Source: Smittium culicis (Eukaryota; Kickxellomycota; Harpellomycetes; Harpellales; Legeriomycetaceae). From it: 64,000 nucleotides of DNA. Positions 1 through 11,583 of this stretch are shown piece after piece (the first letter of the stretch is position 1; each line of letters opens with the position of its first letter). The notes below the pieces were generated by a model that saw nothing but the letters and a program-made list of their open reading frames with translations, searched no databases and was not told where the DNA came from. The stretch lies in the NCBI GenBank assembly GCA_001970855.1, contig LSSN01000669.1, positions 1 to 64,000 on the forward strand, in the 5' to 3' direction. Position numbers and translations under genes: made by a program.

Positions 1-354
1 GATAGTTGATAGTTGATAGTTGATAGTTGATAGTTGATAGTTGATAGTTGATAGTTGATAGTTGATAGTTGATAGTTGATAGTTGATAGTTGATAGTTGA
101 TAGTTGATAGTTGATAGTTGATAGTTGATAGTTGATAGTTGATAGTTGATAGTTGATAGTTGATAGTTGATAGTTGATAGTTGATAGTTGATAGTTGATA
201 GTTGATAGTTGATAGTTGATAGTTGATAGTTGATAGTTGATAGTTGATAGTTGATAGTTGATAGTTGATAGTTGATAGTTGATAGTTGATAGTTGATAGT
301 TGATAGTTGATAGTTGATAGTTGATAGTTGATAGTTGATAGTTGATAGTTGATA
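1..354. repeat. 7-bp tandem satellite (GATAGTT)n
   Basis: About 50 uninterrupted copies of GATAGTT run from the first base of the window to about position 354, with no variant unit seen. The array continues off the left edge, so its full length is unknown. It contains no gene. Confidence 0.97.
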
Positions 355-3300
355 AAATTATTTTAAATATTTTAATGATCTTAATAATTTTTTTTGAAAT
401 GTATTTTATTAAAAAGATATTCTAGGATATTGATTTTTCACCTGTGACATAATTTTTAGTATTTATATAGGTTTGAATTATTAGTATTCTCCTGCTAATA
501 TTACCAGACTAAATTAGAGTTCGATATATCAACATTCTCGTGTTTATTTTTAAAAATATATCCTATATTCTATTTTTGAGCATTATGCTACCAGTAGAGC
601 TTGAATTAGTATAAATTTTAAATTTGGTCACTACTGTTAAAAATTCTATGTTTTTTTATATCGTATCTATTTATAAACTGGATTAATTAAAGGTTAAATT
701 TATATTTTACACTTATTAAATAAAAAATAGTCTTATTTTAATAAACGAATGTGTTTTAGTTTATAGGACTAAAAAAAGCTTCACAGATACTACTTTTTAA
801 GCAAATTTTATAAATCATATATTTTAATTTATTAAATAGTGTTTAAATGCAAAAGATAAAAAAATAAAAAGCTTATAAAAAACGAAAAAACAAAATTATT
901 CTCAAATTTAGCTGTTCTATAATTCATTTAAGAACAATTGGTTTAAAGTTAAGGTATTATCATGGTTACCGAACAAACTAAAGACACATCAAATGAAAGG
1001 GCTGGTTCTTTGTTTCTCGAGAAAATCTCAATGTCCCAAGGTCAAATTTTTTCCTCGAGAAAAGAGGAATACTAGACCTATCAACAAATACAAATATAAT
1101 TTCTAATGCTTTTAATATATCTATATTTAGACGCATAATAAAAGCTTTATCTTTTTAATTTAAAAGCATTGAAATCTGCTGGGATGTGTTGCTATTTTTT
1201 CGAAATTATCTGCGAGTTCTTTTAATAGGAGGCCAAAATAATGAAAATTTTTATAATGAATACTTATTTCGACAGCTTTTTATTGATATTATTAATTATT
1301 ATATATTAAATTTGTGTTTTTAGTATAAATAAATAGTGGAATTTTAATCCAATTTATAAATTTCAATTAACTTAAAATTTTATAATAACCGAGATTAAAT
1401 ATTTATTAATTAAATTCCTTTATACCATCTATTATCAAATATCTCCTACAACATTTTTATATTAATTTATAAAATACATACGCATATTTACAGAATAATC
1501 GTTTCATGAAAAATTATGATGTTCGATAATTAATTATTTATAGAAATAGTTCTTTAATATAATTTTTTATTCTAAAAGCATTTAACCAATATTAGAATTT
1601 ATAAAAAATTTTTAAAAAACTTCCTCTGGGTTGTTATAATTTATTTGATGTTAAATATATATCATTATAGTCGGTAAATTCTATATTATATGTTAACTAG
1701 ATTAATTCGATATCGTATTAGATTGCTGCAATCAATAACTACTCGAAATTTTAAAAGAATGCCTCTTTTAATTTTTTTTTTAGTATTAATTGAATAATAA
1801 ATAAGTAAAGTTAGATGAGTATATAAAAAATTCGGTATAAAATGGTACATTTTAATATTTTAATTCTTTTATCATTAAAAATTTCTCAGTATTAATATCT
1901 GAGCCTAAGAATTTTGTGTTTTACGTTATTTTTGATTATAATCAAGCTTAATCAATTGAAAGCTTATTAGTTAGATTTTTACTTAAATATAAGCGGATAA
2001 TTTATGAAATAATTTTGATTTAGCCTATAATAAAAATTTATAAAATTATTTTTTATTTACATTTATTATATGCGTAAAATAATTGAATAAGTAAGATTAT
2101 ATGAAGTTTTTAATTTTTAATTTAAAATTAATTCTTGGTTGATGCTAAAAAATAATCAGTAAAAAAAAATCCCATTAAATTCGCCTTAACACATATTTCA
2201 GAACTTTGTTTAATGATACAATGTATTTGATTACTAAAAAAATCACAAAATCCTTTTATATATCGCTTTTATGTGGATGAAAAAGTGAGAAGTAAAAATT
2301 ATTAATTTTTACATTTTTTTTCTGAATACACTGTTTTAAATCTTTTCATAATCGATATTTTTGATTTTTTGATAAATATTTTTCTTGATACGAGGTTAAA
2401 ATTCAAATATTATGAAAATATAGATTAGAATTCAGCTTTTTTATGCACGTTTTATACAAAATTTTAACCCATTGAAATGTGAAATAACAACAACCATGAA
2501 ATTTGATTATTTTTCGATTTGACTATTATAATATAAGCTATTAAACTATTTTATTTTAGCAAAAGAAGATCAATAGTTTATTAAAAGATCCTCCAAAAGA
2601 AGTAAATGAAATTTTATTTCTTTGGAATATATTATTTAAAAAATTTGATGTTAATTAAAAAACAGATCCATTTCCCCTAAAAATTAGATATTCCTATTAC
2701 TTCAAAAACCAAACCCAAGGCAGTTTAAAATAATATATAACACTAGCTTTTGTGATTAAAGCTGAATAAAATATAAAAACTATCAATATAGACTAAAACT
2801 TGTAAAAAAATCGAACTACTCAACAATTAATTTCTATTTTAATTTCTATAATATATTTATATTTTGAAACCTCATGCAAAAAAATATAGCTTTTTCAAAA
2901 TTAAATATTAAATGAGAGCCGAATTAATAAATTAATATAGATATAAATATAAATATTTCCGAGAGATTTTTTGAAGTAGTGGAAATTTTTTTAAAACGTA
3001 TTTTATTGATAATATGAATAAAATATAGCTATTAGTCGAATTTGACATTCTATTAGAAGGTCTTTATATATATAATTTAAAAATATAATGCAAAATCTTT
3101 CATCAAAAAGATTAAATATTAAAGGGTCTCAATCTAGAAATATAAACCGATATATACTAAAAACTATAAAAATATGTACATTTTATTTTATTTTAAAACA
3201 AAAATTTTCAAATAAGAAATATTCACAAAATTACACTCTTTGAAATAAAAGCTAATCTGTATCACAAAATCCGAATTAATAAATTTATAGAAGTTTTCAT

Positions 3301-6122
3301 TTTCGTAATAATTTTCACTTTACCAATAATAGACCGCTTCTCTAAATTTTACTCTAAGTATTATTTCAATTTTAATATTAATAATAAAGCTTATTATTTT
3401 GCAAAATTAAGCCTTAGTTGTATTAAAATTTTTAATTTTTATAACAGATTTTATAGATTTTTGTATCAATAGTAAATTTCAATCTATGTTTAGAAAATAA
3501 AGTATATAACAGTGAATGATAATAATAATGTTTCCTATAGCTTTAAAAAAAATTAGATGGATTTTAAAAATTAATTCTTCAAAAAATGCGAGTATTTTGT
3601 ATTTTTATATCTCTTTAAAAAATAAATGTGTAAATAACTTAAAATGGATAAATTAGGTTAATTTTATTTTATCAGTGTATTTTATTTCTTTAGTATTTTT
3701 CTGTTCAATCTAGTAATAAAAATTAATTTTTTAATGAATAAATTCTCTAAAAATCAGTCTAATAATCTTCATTTGACTAATTATATTTTTTCACGCATAA
3801 TTATATATACATTTTCGATTTTTATTTACACTTTCTGAGGCCAACCCCATTAGAATTTCTAATGCAAGTTTAATTATCATGTTGGTCAAATTTCTAAAGG
3901 TTAAATATGGATAGTATAAAATATGTTTATCAATCAATAGAAAATTTACTATTATTTATTTTAAAATTTAAAATCAGATTGATTAATTTTGTTAGTTCAA
4001 CAAAAAAATTTTTTCGGATCTGAAAATATGAAGTATCTAAAAATTATTGGATAAAAATATATAGATTCAATGTTCAACTCATCTAACTGCTAATCCGTAG
4101 ATCGTACTAACGACTTATTTAACACTAAATTTTTTATCTACCCTAAAAATTTATGAAGAATCTTCCTATTCAACTTAAAATTACTATTTATCTATGAAGA
4201 AATCAAAAACATATTGAATATTATATATACAAATGAAAAAAACGTCGTTTACGAATGAAGCACACAGCAGCGTAAAGCGGCACAGTTCATATTTTCAAAT
4301 GCCAAGTAATACCCCACCGCCCTCCCGAAAAAATTTTTTTTTATAAATAAATATTACAAAATATAATTATTGAATACAAAGATTTAAATGAAAAATCAAA
4401 TCAGCCATCAATATTTTCATTTTTTAATATTCGAAACCATAAAATTAAAAAGAAAAAGTATACTCTGCTCAGCATCCAAATTTCAAAATCAAAAATTAAG
4501 TAGCATCTGATATTAGTTATTGTGAAGGCTTAAATTAAAGTCGTAAGAAGAAGGCGTTAAAACATAAATAGAGATATATATGAGAAAATCATTCAAGTAC
4601 AACTTTTATACAATTCTAAAGATGGTATAAGCGGTATATTTCTTTGATTATAAATAGGCTGAATCAAAATTAAAAGGGATTAATCTTATATATAGAAATT
4701 TTATCGTATTGTATTTTATTGCATTGTATTTATTATCAGATTTTATTTCTACTTTTATGGCGAATAAATAAATGTTGAAGGGAAATAAAATGTAATACTT
4801 TTACTAATTTTATAATACATCTCCAATTTTTTTATGTATTAAATTAGTTATATAAATTCTATCTTGAAAAAATAACCATCAATTTATCTTATAAACATAA
4901 TTCGGAAGGCGAATATAAGATAATAAAAGGAAAAAGTGTTTATATTTTTTTATAAGTAGTTATGATTGAGCGAAAGGTGTAATTAATATTTCGGTAAGTT
5001 CTATGTTCCAGCGCTCAGAGTGTCGGCAAAGGGGTTTTTTTTCTTTATTAAAGTTCTATAATACTTGCAAGAAAAATAAATGTAATACCTTGAAATCATT
5101 TATATTATAAAAAAAATCAAAATAAAGGTTATCTAACGTATAAAAAAAGTGGATTTTTTTTTGAAATGATAATTAATTCTCACAATTACTTGCTTCTGAC
5201 GAAATAATTATCATTTTCAGACATTTAAAATTGTGGTCTAGTTTTATAGCCTTAAAATTTTTTCTCAGTTATTTTTGGGTCTTATGAAGGGCTGGCGAAA
5301 TTTCTGGTAAACTATACAATGATCTGTTCAATTATCTTCTCATAATAATTGATTCATATTTAATTTAAGGATAATTTAAACTTTTTCTACTTTAGCCCTT
5401 GCCTGTCAAAAGATCTTTGAAAAAATGAGCTGTTTTGTTCGTTATTGATTTAAAAGTTGGTTGATTATTTGCTACTAGTCTACATCATTCTATTATACGA
5501 TTGAGTCTCGGGATAAAAATTTTTATATTTGAAGGTGGTTGGTTAGATTTGGTAGGAAAATAATGGTCCACCACCAATAAAAAGATTATATGTGAAAGAA
5601 AGTGTTAGCATAGAATTAGTAATAATGCAAAGTCATAGAAATCTAGACTTTTTAAAATAAAGTCACAATTCCAAATTCAATAAAGCAATTGAAGGTGTGA
5701 TTTATAAGAATATGTGCCTTTATGGTTCTTGGGGTGAGATTTATGACTTCTAGATTTAGAGATATTATTAGTATTTTTTGATGTATTCTCGACTTTCGTA
5801 TTTTGGGAACTAATTCCAGTAGAGAAATTTTTTCTATTGAAAATTTCGTGAATATTACCACTATTTGTAAACCCTAATGGAAAATGATATTAAATAAGTT
5901 ATTAGACATAGCTAATATCTTCACCTTATTTATACAATCAAATAAAATAAGTAGTATAAAAACTCCCGCTCTTATATGAATATACCAATATCATATTTGC
6001 GAAATTATACTAATTTTCTCAAATAAAAAATATCTTTGGAAGCTAAGTAAGGCAAAAAAATTATGGTGGAAAATCTCTAAACCCTCCATACAAAGAATTA
6101 AAAGAACAAATAACGCGTATTT

Positions 6123-6216
6123 AGAGCGATTTCCTGATAGAGATAGGGGGTGTTTTAAGGCGTAGTAATTCGACTGAATTACTAAGCAGGGTAAATGCGC
6201 GATTATCAGCGGCTCT
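6123..6216. other. nested inverted-repeat element upstream of GST paralogue 1
   Basis: Three arm pairs are nested. AGAGC (6123-6127) pairs with GCTCT (6212-6216). CTGATA (6134-6139) pairs with TATCAG (6204-6209). TAGTAATTC (6163-6171) pairs perfectly with GAATTACTA (6176-6184) across a GACT loop. The right arm of the inner hairpin contains TTACTAA, which matches a fungal Yap1-type (AP-1) site. The element lies about 250 bp upstream of the GST start, so it could be regulatory, a structured RNA or a small mobile-element remnant. The sequence does not decide which. Confidence 0.4.
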
Positions 6217-6335
6217 GGTCCCTCATAAAAAAATATACTGCGGTTGATAGAAAAATTTAAAAAAACATCATTAAAGTAATTTGTATTTCAAATATACTAT
6301 TTAACATACTCAGTATTAAGTAACGATTATTTTTG

Positions 6336-6343
6336 TATAAATA
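6336..6343 (+). promoter_or_regulatory. putative TATA box of GST paralogue 1
   Basis: TATAAATA sits 134 bp upstream of the ATG. The paralogous gene at 13795 has the identical octamer 143 bp upstream. Shared position supports a core promoter role, although such strings are common by chance in sequence this AT-rich. Confidence 0.4.
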
Positions 6344-6469
6344 CTCAATAAATTTTCTCGCTATTTTGATTTTTTTAGTAAAAAGAATAATTCAAACTAT
6401 TATACTGTATATCGATACTAATTTAAATATTGCACTGAAATAAAATATTGTAAAATAATTTATATAAAA

Positions 6470-7147
6470 ATGTTCCCTTACAGCGAAGAAAAAATATCTC
6501 TTTACACTGCCAAGATCTGCCCTTTCGCACATCGCGTAGTTTTGGCCCTAGAGGAATCAAACTTACCATATGAAGCCATTGAAATTGATCTCTATAATAA
6601 ACCAGAATGGTACCACGAAGTAAATCCTGCTATGAAAGTTCCAGCAATGCGCCTCCCAAGTGGCGAAATTATGGTAGAATCTTTGTTGATTGTTGATTAT
6701 ATCTCCAAGCAATACCCAAAGTTCAATCTCATTCCACCCACACCATTTGATCAATATAAAGCTAGTATACTCGCCGGCTTTTATGAAAGTAACTTAATTA
6801 CTCCTGCATACAAGCTTTTAGCAACAACAAGCAACAGATCTGAAACCAATGATATATACGCTGATACTATCGAAAAGCTACAAGAGTTCAACGATAAGCT
6901 TGTTTCCAACAATCCAATTGGTCCTTTTATCTTTGGAGATCACTTCACCACTGCTGATATTGCAATAATTCCATTTGCGGAGAGAATCGACCTGGTTTGT
7001 AAAATGCTCGGCCTAAAGTTTAATGATATACCAGGTCTAGAAAGATACTATGCATGGAAAGATGCCTGCTTCAAAAGGCCAGCTTATTCTTCCACAGTAG
7101 CTTCTTATGAAGAACTTTCCGTGGGATACAGAAAATATATTAAATGA
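6470..7147 (+). CDS. glutathione S-transferase, omega-like (paralogue 1)
   Basis: Single-exon gene, 225 aa, probably cytosolic. The N-terminal thioredoxin-like domain (about 1-85) carries CPFAH with Cys17 in the catalytic position. Omega and related cysteine GSTs have CPFA here, and in that family the cysteine forms mixed disulphides with glutathione and supports thioltransferase or dehydroascorbate reductase activity. KVPAM supplies the cis-proline, and the ES pair in the segment after it is the usual glutathione gamma-glutamyl contact. The all-helical C-terminal domain contains TTADIAIIPF, matching the S/TxxD N-capping box. The ATG at 6470 is the first in frame and aligns with the start of the copy at 13795. 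My ungapped hand alignment gives about 64% identity to that copy. Codons are far more AT-ending than in the second copy, which suggests weaker expression. The cysteine class is fairly sure; the exact subclass and substrate are not. Confidence 0.92.
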   Translation: MFPYSEEKISLYTAKICPFAHRVVLALEESNLPYEAIEIDLYNKPEWYHEVNPAMKVPAMRLPSGEIMVESLLIVDYISKQYPKFNLIPPTPFDQYKASILAGFYESNLITPAYKLLATTSNRSETNDIYADTIEKLQEFNDKLVSNNPIGPFIFGDHFTTADIAIIPFAERIDLVCKMLGLKFNDIPGLERYYAWKDACFKRPAYSSTVASYEELSVGYRKYIK

Positions 7148-9273
7148 TTTTTTTATTTCTACACACTGTATATATATATTTATAAACGACTAATTTATAC
7201 TTTAAATAAATCGCTTTCTACCTTTTTTTGTAAAAATATCTATTTTTATTATTTATACTAGTATTTTGATTGTAGTAGCTAAACTTTTATTCTATGAGAA
7301 ATTAGTAAGAGGGGCTCATACTTTTTCTTAAAGCAAGAAAGTAAAAAAAATAATATCTTACAACGAAAAAATACGAAGAAATATATATTTATCGCTCAAT
7401 CGAGCTATTATAAAAATTCAAGCATGGAAAATCACCTTAGGGCCAATGTCCGATAATAACTTATATATCATACATCATTTCAAAAAGTTGAGTTTAGTTT
7501 AATTTTTTTAGGTCAATCAAAATAAATAAATATACTGAAATCCCTAGTTTCATATTATTCTGTCTCTTGAATTATTATCAACAAATTATTACATAGAATT
7601 GGTAGAGTGTTAAAATATTAAAAACTTTTGATTTTCAGTTTCATTAAATTTCTCATTGCATAAATTACGTTGATAAGTTATTTTGAGGAGTGTACTTTAT
7701 ATCATTGCAATTAATTTGTTTTAATTTAATTTAATTTAATTCAACTTGATGAATTTTACTCGAAGGTATAAGAATGAAAAGCTAAATAAAATATTACGCT
7801 ATAAAGTTATACCATGTTAGTCTAATCTAATCAAATTGAATTTTTTTTAATCGCCTATGAAAATAAAAAGATGTAATTTCAAAAATAGCCAAAAACAAAA
7901 AAAATTGCCCAGTAAAACTAAAGTTCAAAGTAATGAAAATTTTATTGCTAATAGCCTCAAGTTTTTGTTTTGCTTTGTATTTTGAAAGAGTGTATAGAAG
8001 GTATTTTAATATATCGAATGTTTCTTAATTTTTTTAAAACTTACGACTATTCTGAATTAAAATGACATCTGATAATGTTTGAATACCTGGGCTTTGAAGT
8101 GTTTATTTATCATGGTTTAAATTCATTGTTGAAGCTTTTTTATTGTAATATTTTAATTTGTTCTAAAACTTATTAAGCTAAAATTTGTATCTCTAATTTT
8201 TTATCTATATAAATAAACACAATTCAAGAATTTTATATTAGAATTAAGATATCTTAAAATGCCATTTTTGCCGATTAGTTGGGTTGTTGGAATACTGTGC
8301 ATATTGAGCTTTTTAATATTCCATTTGTTTTACTTGAAGGAATGCCTTTGTAAATATTTAAGTTGATTGATTGGTCTCACATCTTTTTAGGTACGTAGTT
8401 GGTACAACTTCAAAGTAGCATAATTGTACTAGGATATATGCTTTTTGTATGCCTTGTACCAGCTTTACTATTTTTTAGTTTACATTGCCGCATATTTTCT
8501 AGTATTTTTATCATACCAATAAAATTACGCTTAATCGTTTACTGTGCAACACGTATTAAAAATTCAATTTATAGACTTGAGTACAAGTTTTAAGTATGTA
8601 TACTATTTGCTCTAATATATGGAAGATTCTTTGAGGAGCGGAACTTTCCCTATTAAAAATTTCCTTAGATCCAAAATTTATTTCGTTACTATAATCAACT
8701 AGAAATTATTATCAAATGGATTAAATAGATTAGCCAATAATTCTTAACTATTTCTGCTAGCAAATAGATTTCCTAGGTAATAAATGCTCCTCTCACTCTA
8801 CGAATCTCCCTATGTAAGTCAATAAATTGGCGAATCTTGGAATTTAGCTAGTTGGCACTACTTTATCGATAAAAAGCTTTCTACCAGTCATGATTGGGTT
8901 AAAATAAATATATATAACCCAATTTTAGTAAGATTGAGAAAAATAGTGAAAATAGAAATTTCAAGTTTAATATAAGCTATAAATGTTTATTTTTGACTAT
9001 TTTTGCAAAGCTGCGCTTTAATTTGACTATCTTTACAATTTCCCTTCAATTTTGAATAGCTTTGCAATTTTCCAATGGATTTTTTAATATTTTTGCATTT
9101 ACCCCCAATAAAAACCCACAAGTTTTTTACAAGAACTTAGGCTTTGCCGAAATTCAAAGTAATGTATTGTAAAATTATACGCTATTAAGTGTATTACAAC
9201 ATTAATATAACTTTCGAGAATTTACCGTTAGCCTATTAATTTTTTAACGCTAATAAATTACTTTTTTTCGCTA
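7148..9273. other. AT-rich intergenic spacer
   Basis: No convincing gene. A short hydrophobic frame begins with ATG at 8259 and ends after about 35 residues, and another hydrophobic frame runs at 8399-8593 but lacks an ATG. I could not join them with in-phase splice sites. A small (TAATT)n run lies near 7714-7741. Confidence 0.6.
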
Positions 9274-9469
9274 TTAACCCTTTCCCGGGAAGTAGACTAT
9301 TTTTGAACCACCAAGTATAGCTAATTGCATTCAATAAATTTAATATAATTCCGAGACGCAAATAATTATTCGATCGTTGAATATTAGCAGCAAATAAAAA
9401 GACTGATTTTAAATCACTGGCGAATCATTAAATTCAATTTTTAAAGAGCGTTGGACGAGAAAGGGTTAA
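9274..9469. mobile_element. piggyBac-type MITE, copy 1 (188 bp plus TTAA duplication)
   Basis: The element starts with CCCTTTC just after TTAA (9274-9277) and ends with GAAAGGG just before TTAA (9466-9469). This gives perfect short terminal inverted repeats flanked by a TTAA target-site duplication, as expected for the piggyBac superfamily. There is no coding capacity, so it is a non-autonomous miniature element. A second copy in inverse orientation lies at 32773-32969 with nearly the same length (189 bp). It shares internal blocks, notably GTAGACT followed by a T-run and an ATTCCGAG block, and the subterminal sequence. Confidence 0.8.
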
Positions 9470-11240
9470 CTAGAATTCCGATATACTATTTTTTTTAACA
9501 GAGAGCTTGCTTTCTCATATATCAATCCAATTATATTTTAAAATAACCTTAATTTTTATAACTGTAACCAATTATTATAAATACTATTCCCATTAAACAA
9601 TATAAAAAAAAATTATCCACGAGTTTTCTATGGCGATTTTATTCTTTCTAGCTCAGAATTTATGGTTATAAGTAGTTTTATTTATTATAATATTTTCAAA
9701 ATATTCAAAATAATTTACTAAAAAAAGAGTGAAAATATAATTAATAATTGAAATTAGTAATTGTGAAATTTATGTGGTGTATGCTATCATGGGAATGATA
9801 TTCGCCAATTTTAAAAAAAGTAATTCTTATTGTACTATATCTCATTCTGCGTTTTTAGTTAAATTATATGATTTTATTTGTAATCTGTAAGGATATAAAT
9901 AATAGTTAATTGATATCAATCATTGTATACACAAATAAGCTTTGAAAACTTTTTCTTTAATCTCGGTACAATAATATTTTAAAAAGTATGATAAATAAAT
10001 TATTTTTTACTTAATAGAAACTAAAAAGCTTAAAATAAAGTCTTCAGAATTATGCTATTTATAGCAATGTTTTTCAGGGAATTACTTTATTAAATGAAAA
10101 TCTTCGATTCTTAATAACTATGTACTATAAGTTTATTCATAGGCACCTATAGCGTTTTTTATAGCTGACGAATTATGATAGAGAGCTGAGTTATATTCGT
10201 TTTCAATTTTGACAGGAAAAGTAATCATAAGAAATAACTTTTATTTAAATTTGGTATTCTTTTATTGAAATTTATATATTTTATATTTTTATATATAATC
10301 TCTAGATAAGAGGGTATAAAATCGATTTTATTATAAAATAATTAAAGAAAAGTGTAAAAAAAAGCGCAAAAAATAGGCATAAAGCACTTACAACACTTTA
10401 TTTTTTAATAAAGTATTCAGATGAAATCCAATTAAACTTTTTCTTTCTTTTCTGTGCTTGGTTTATTTTCATTCATTTGTTGAATAGGTAGATTATAAAA
10501 CCATTAAAAAAGTTACAGTTTATGGTATCAAATATTCTTTAACTATACGTTAAATATCAGATAAGTGGGATATCTAGATATTCGATTTTTTATAATAAGA
10601 AATCAAACAGATCCTAAAAAATTAGATAAGTTAGCCTTATTTTTTTAATGTACTAATTTCTGGAGTTTTAGTCAACGCTTATAAATTGTTAGAACAACAT
10701 AAATTAATTTAAACAAAAATTTGACCATTAAAAGCTTAGACACAAAATCTATCCGGTATTTGATTTTCTAAACATTTAAATATTAAAATATAAATTTTCA
10801 AATGCTATATTTTAATTAAAATTTATAGAGTATTGAGCACTAAATTTGTATTTTTTTAATGCAATTAATTTAAATATATAAATAAAGGATTAGACATTCA
10901 GAAATTACCAATTTATACCACAGAATAAATAATCATAGTAGATTTTATGTTTTATGTTTTATGTTTTGATTTTTTGATAAATATAAATGAATTAATCTAT
11001 ATTATGTAAGCATTAATCAGTGTATAACACCTAGAGAATTTAGTAAAAAATTAGTTTAAAAATTTATAGCATTTCTTTATAAACTAATCAAAAAAGCTCT
11101 TTAGAAAAGAATAAATATCTTATTACTGCAGTTTAATGAGCACTGTAAAAAAATTAGCTCGCCATACAACCCAATTGAAAAAGCAACATTAAAAAATGTT
11201 TAAAGTAATAAATTTACTACTGATTTTGGATATTATCTAT
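9470..11240. other. AT-rich intergenic spacer
   Basis: No gene seen; stops are dense in all frames. Near 10945-10970 there is a short run of about four TTTTATG units. Confidence 0.65.
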
Positions 11241-11242
11241 GT

Positions 11243-11583
11243 TATAAGGATATAAGGATATAAGGATATAAGGATATAAGGATATAAGGATATAAGGATA
11301 TAAGGATATAAGGATATAAGGATATAAGGATATAAGGATATAAGGATATAAGGATATAAGGATATAAGGATATAAGGATATAAGGATATAAGGATATAAG
11401 GATATAAGGATATAAGGATATAAGGATATAAGGATATAAGGATATAAGGATATAAGGATATAAGGATATAAGGATATAAGGATATAAGGATATAAGGATA
11501 TAAGGATATAAGGATATAAGGATATAAGGATATAAGGATATAAGGATATAAGGATATAAGGATATAAGGATATAAGGATATAA
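11243..11583. repeat. 8-bp tandem satellite (GATATAAG)n
   Basis: About 42 uninterrupted copies of an 8-bp unit. Read in one minus-strand frame it gives an artefactual repetitive peptide (SLYPYILI repeated), which is not a gene. The homogeneity suggests recent expansion by slippage. Confidence 0.97.

Larger units (their letters stand above)
355..6469. other. AT-rich intergenic spacer upstream of the first GST
   Basis: About 6.1 kb with no ORF I would call a gene. Stops are dense in every frame and no protein family is recognisable. Three less AT-rich patches stand out: 4241-4325, 4965-5040 (a TGAGCG/CGCTCA arm pair followed by a run of eight T) and 6060-6240 (nested inverted repeats, listed separately). 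Around 5280-5870 the composition is a little richer and short open stretches exist, possibly decayed coding sequence, but I recognise nothing. Confidence 0.7.

Noticed and set aside
8259..8593. Two short hydrophobic frames that might form a small membrane protein
   Set aside because: The second frame has no ATG and the only plausible intron (about 41 bp) joins them out of phase into stops.
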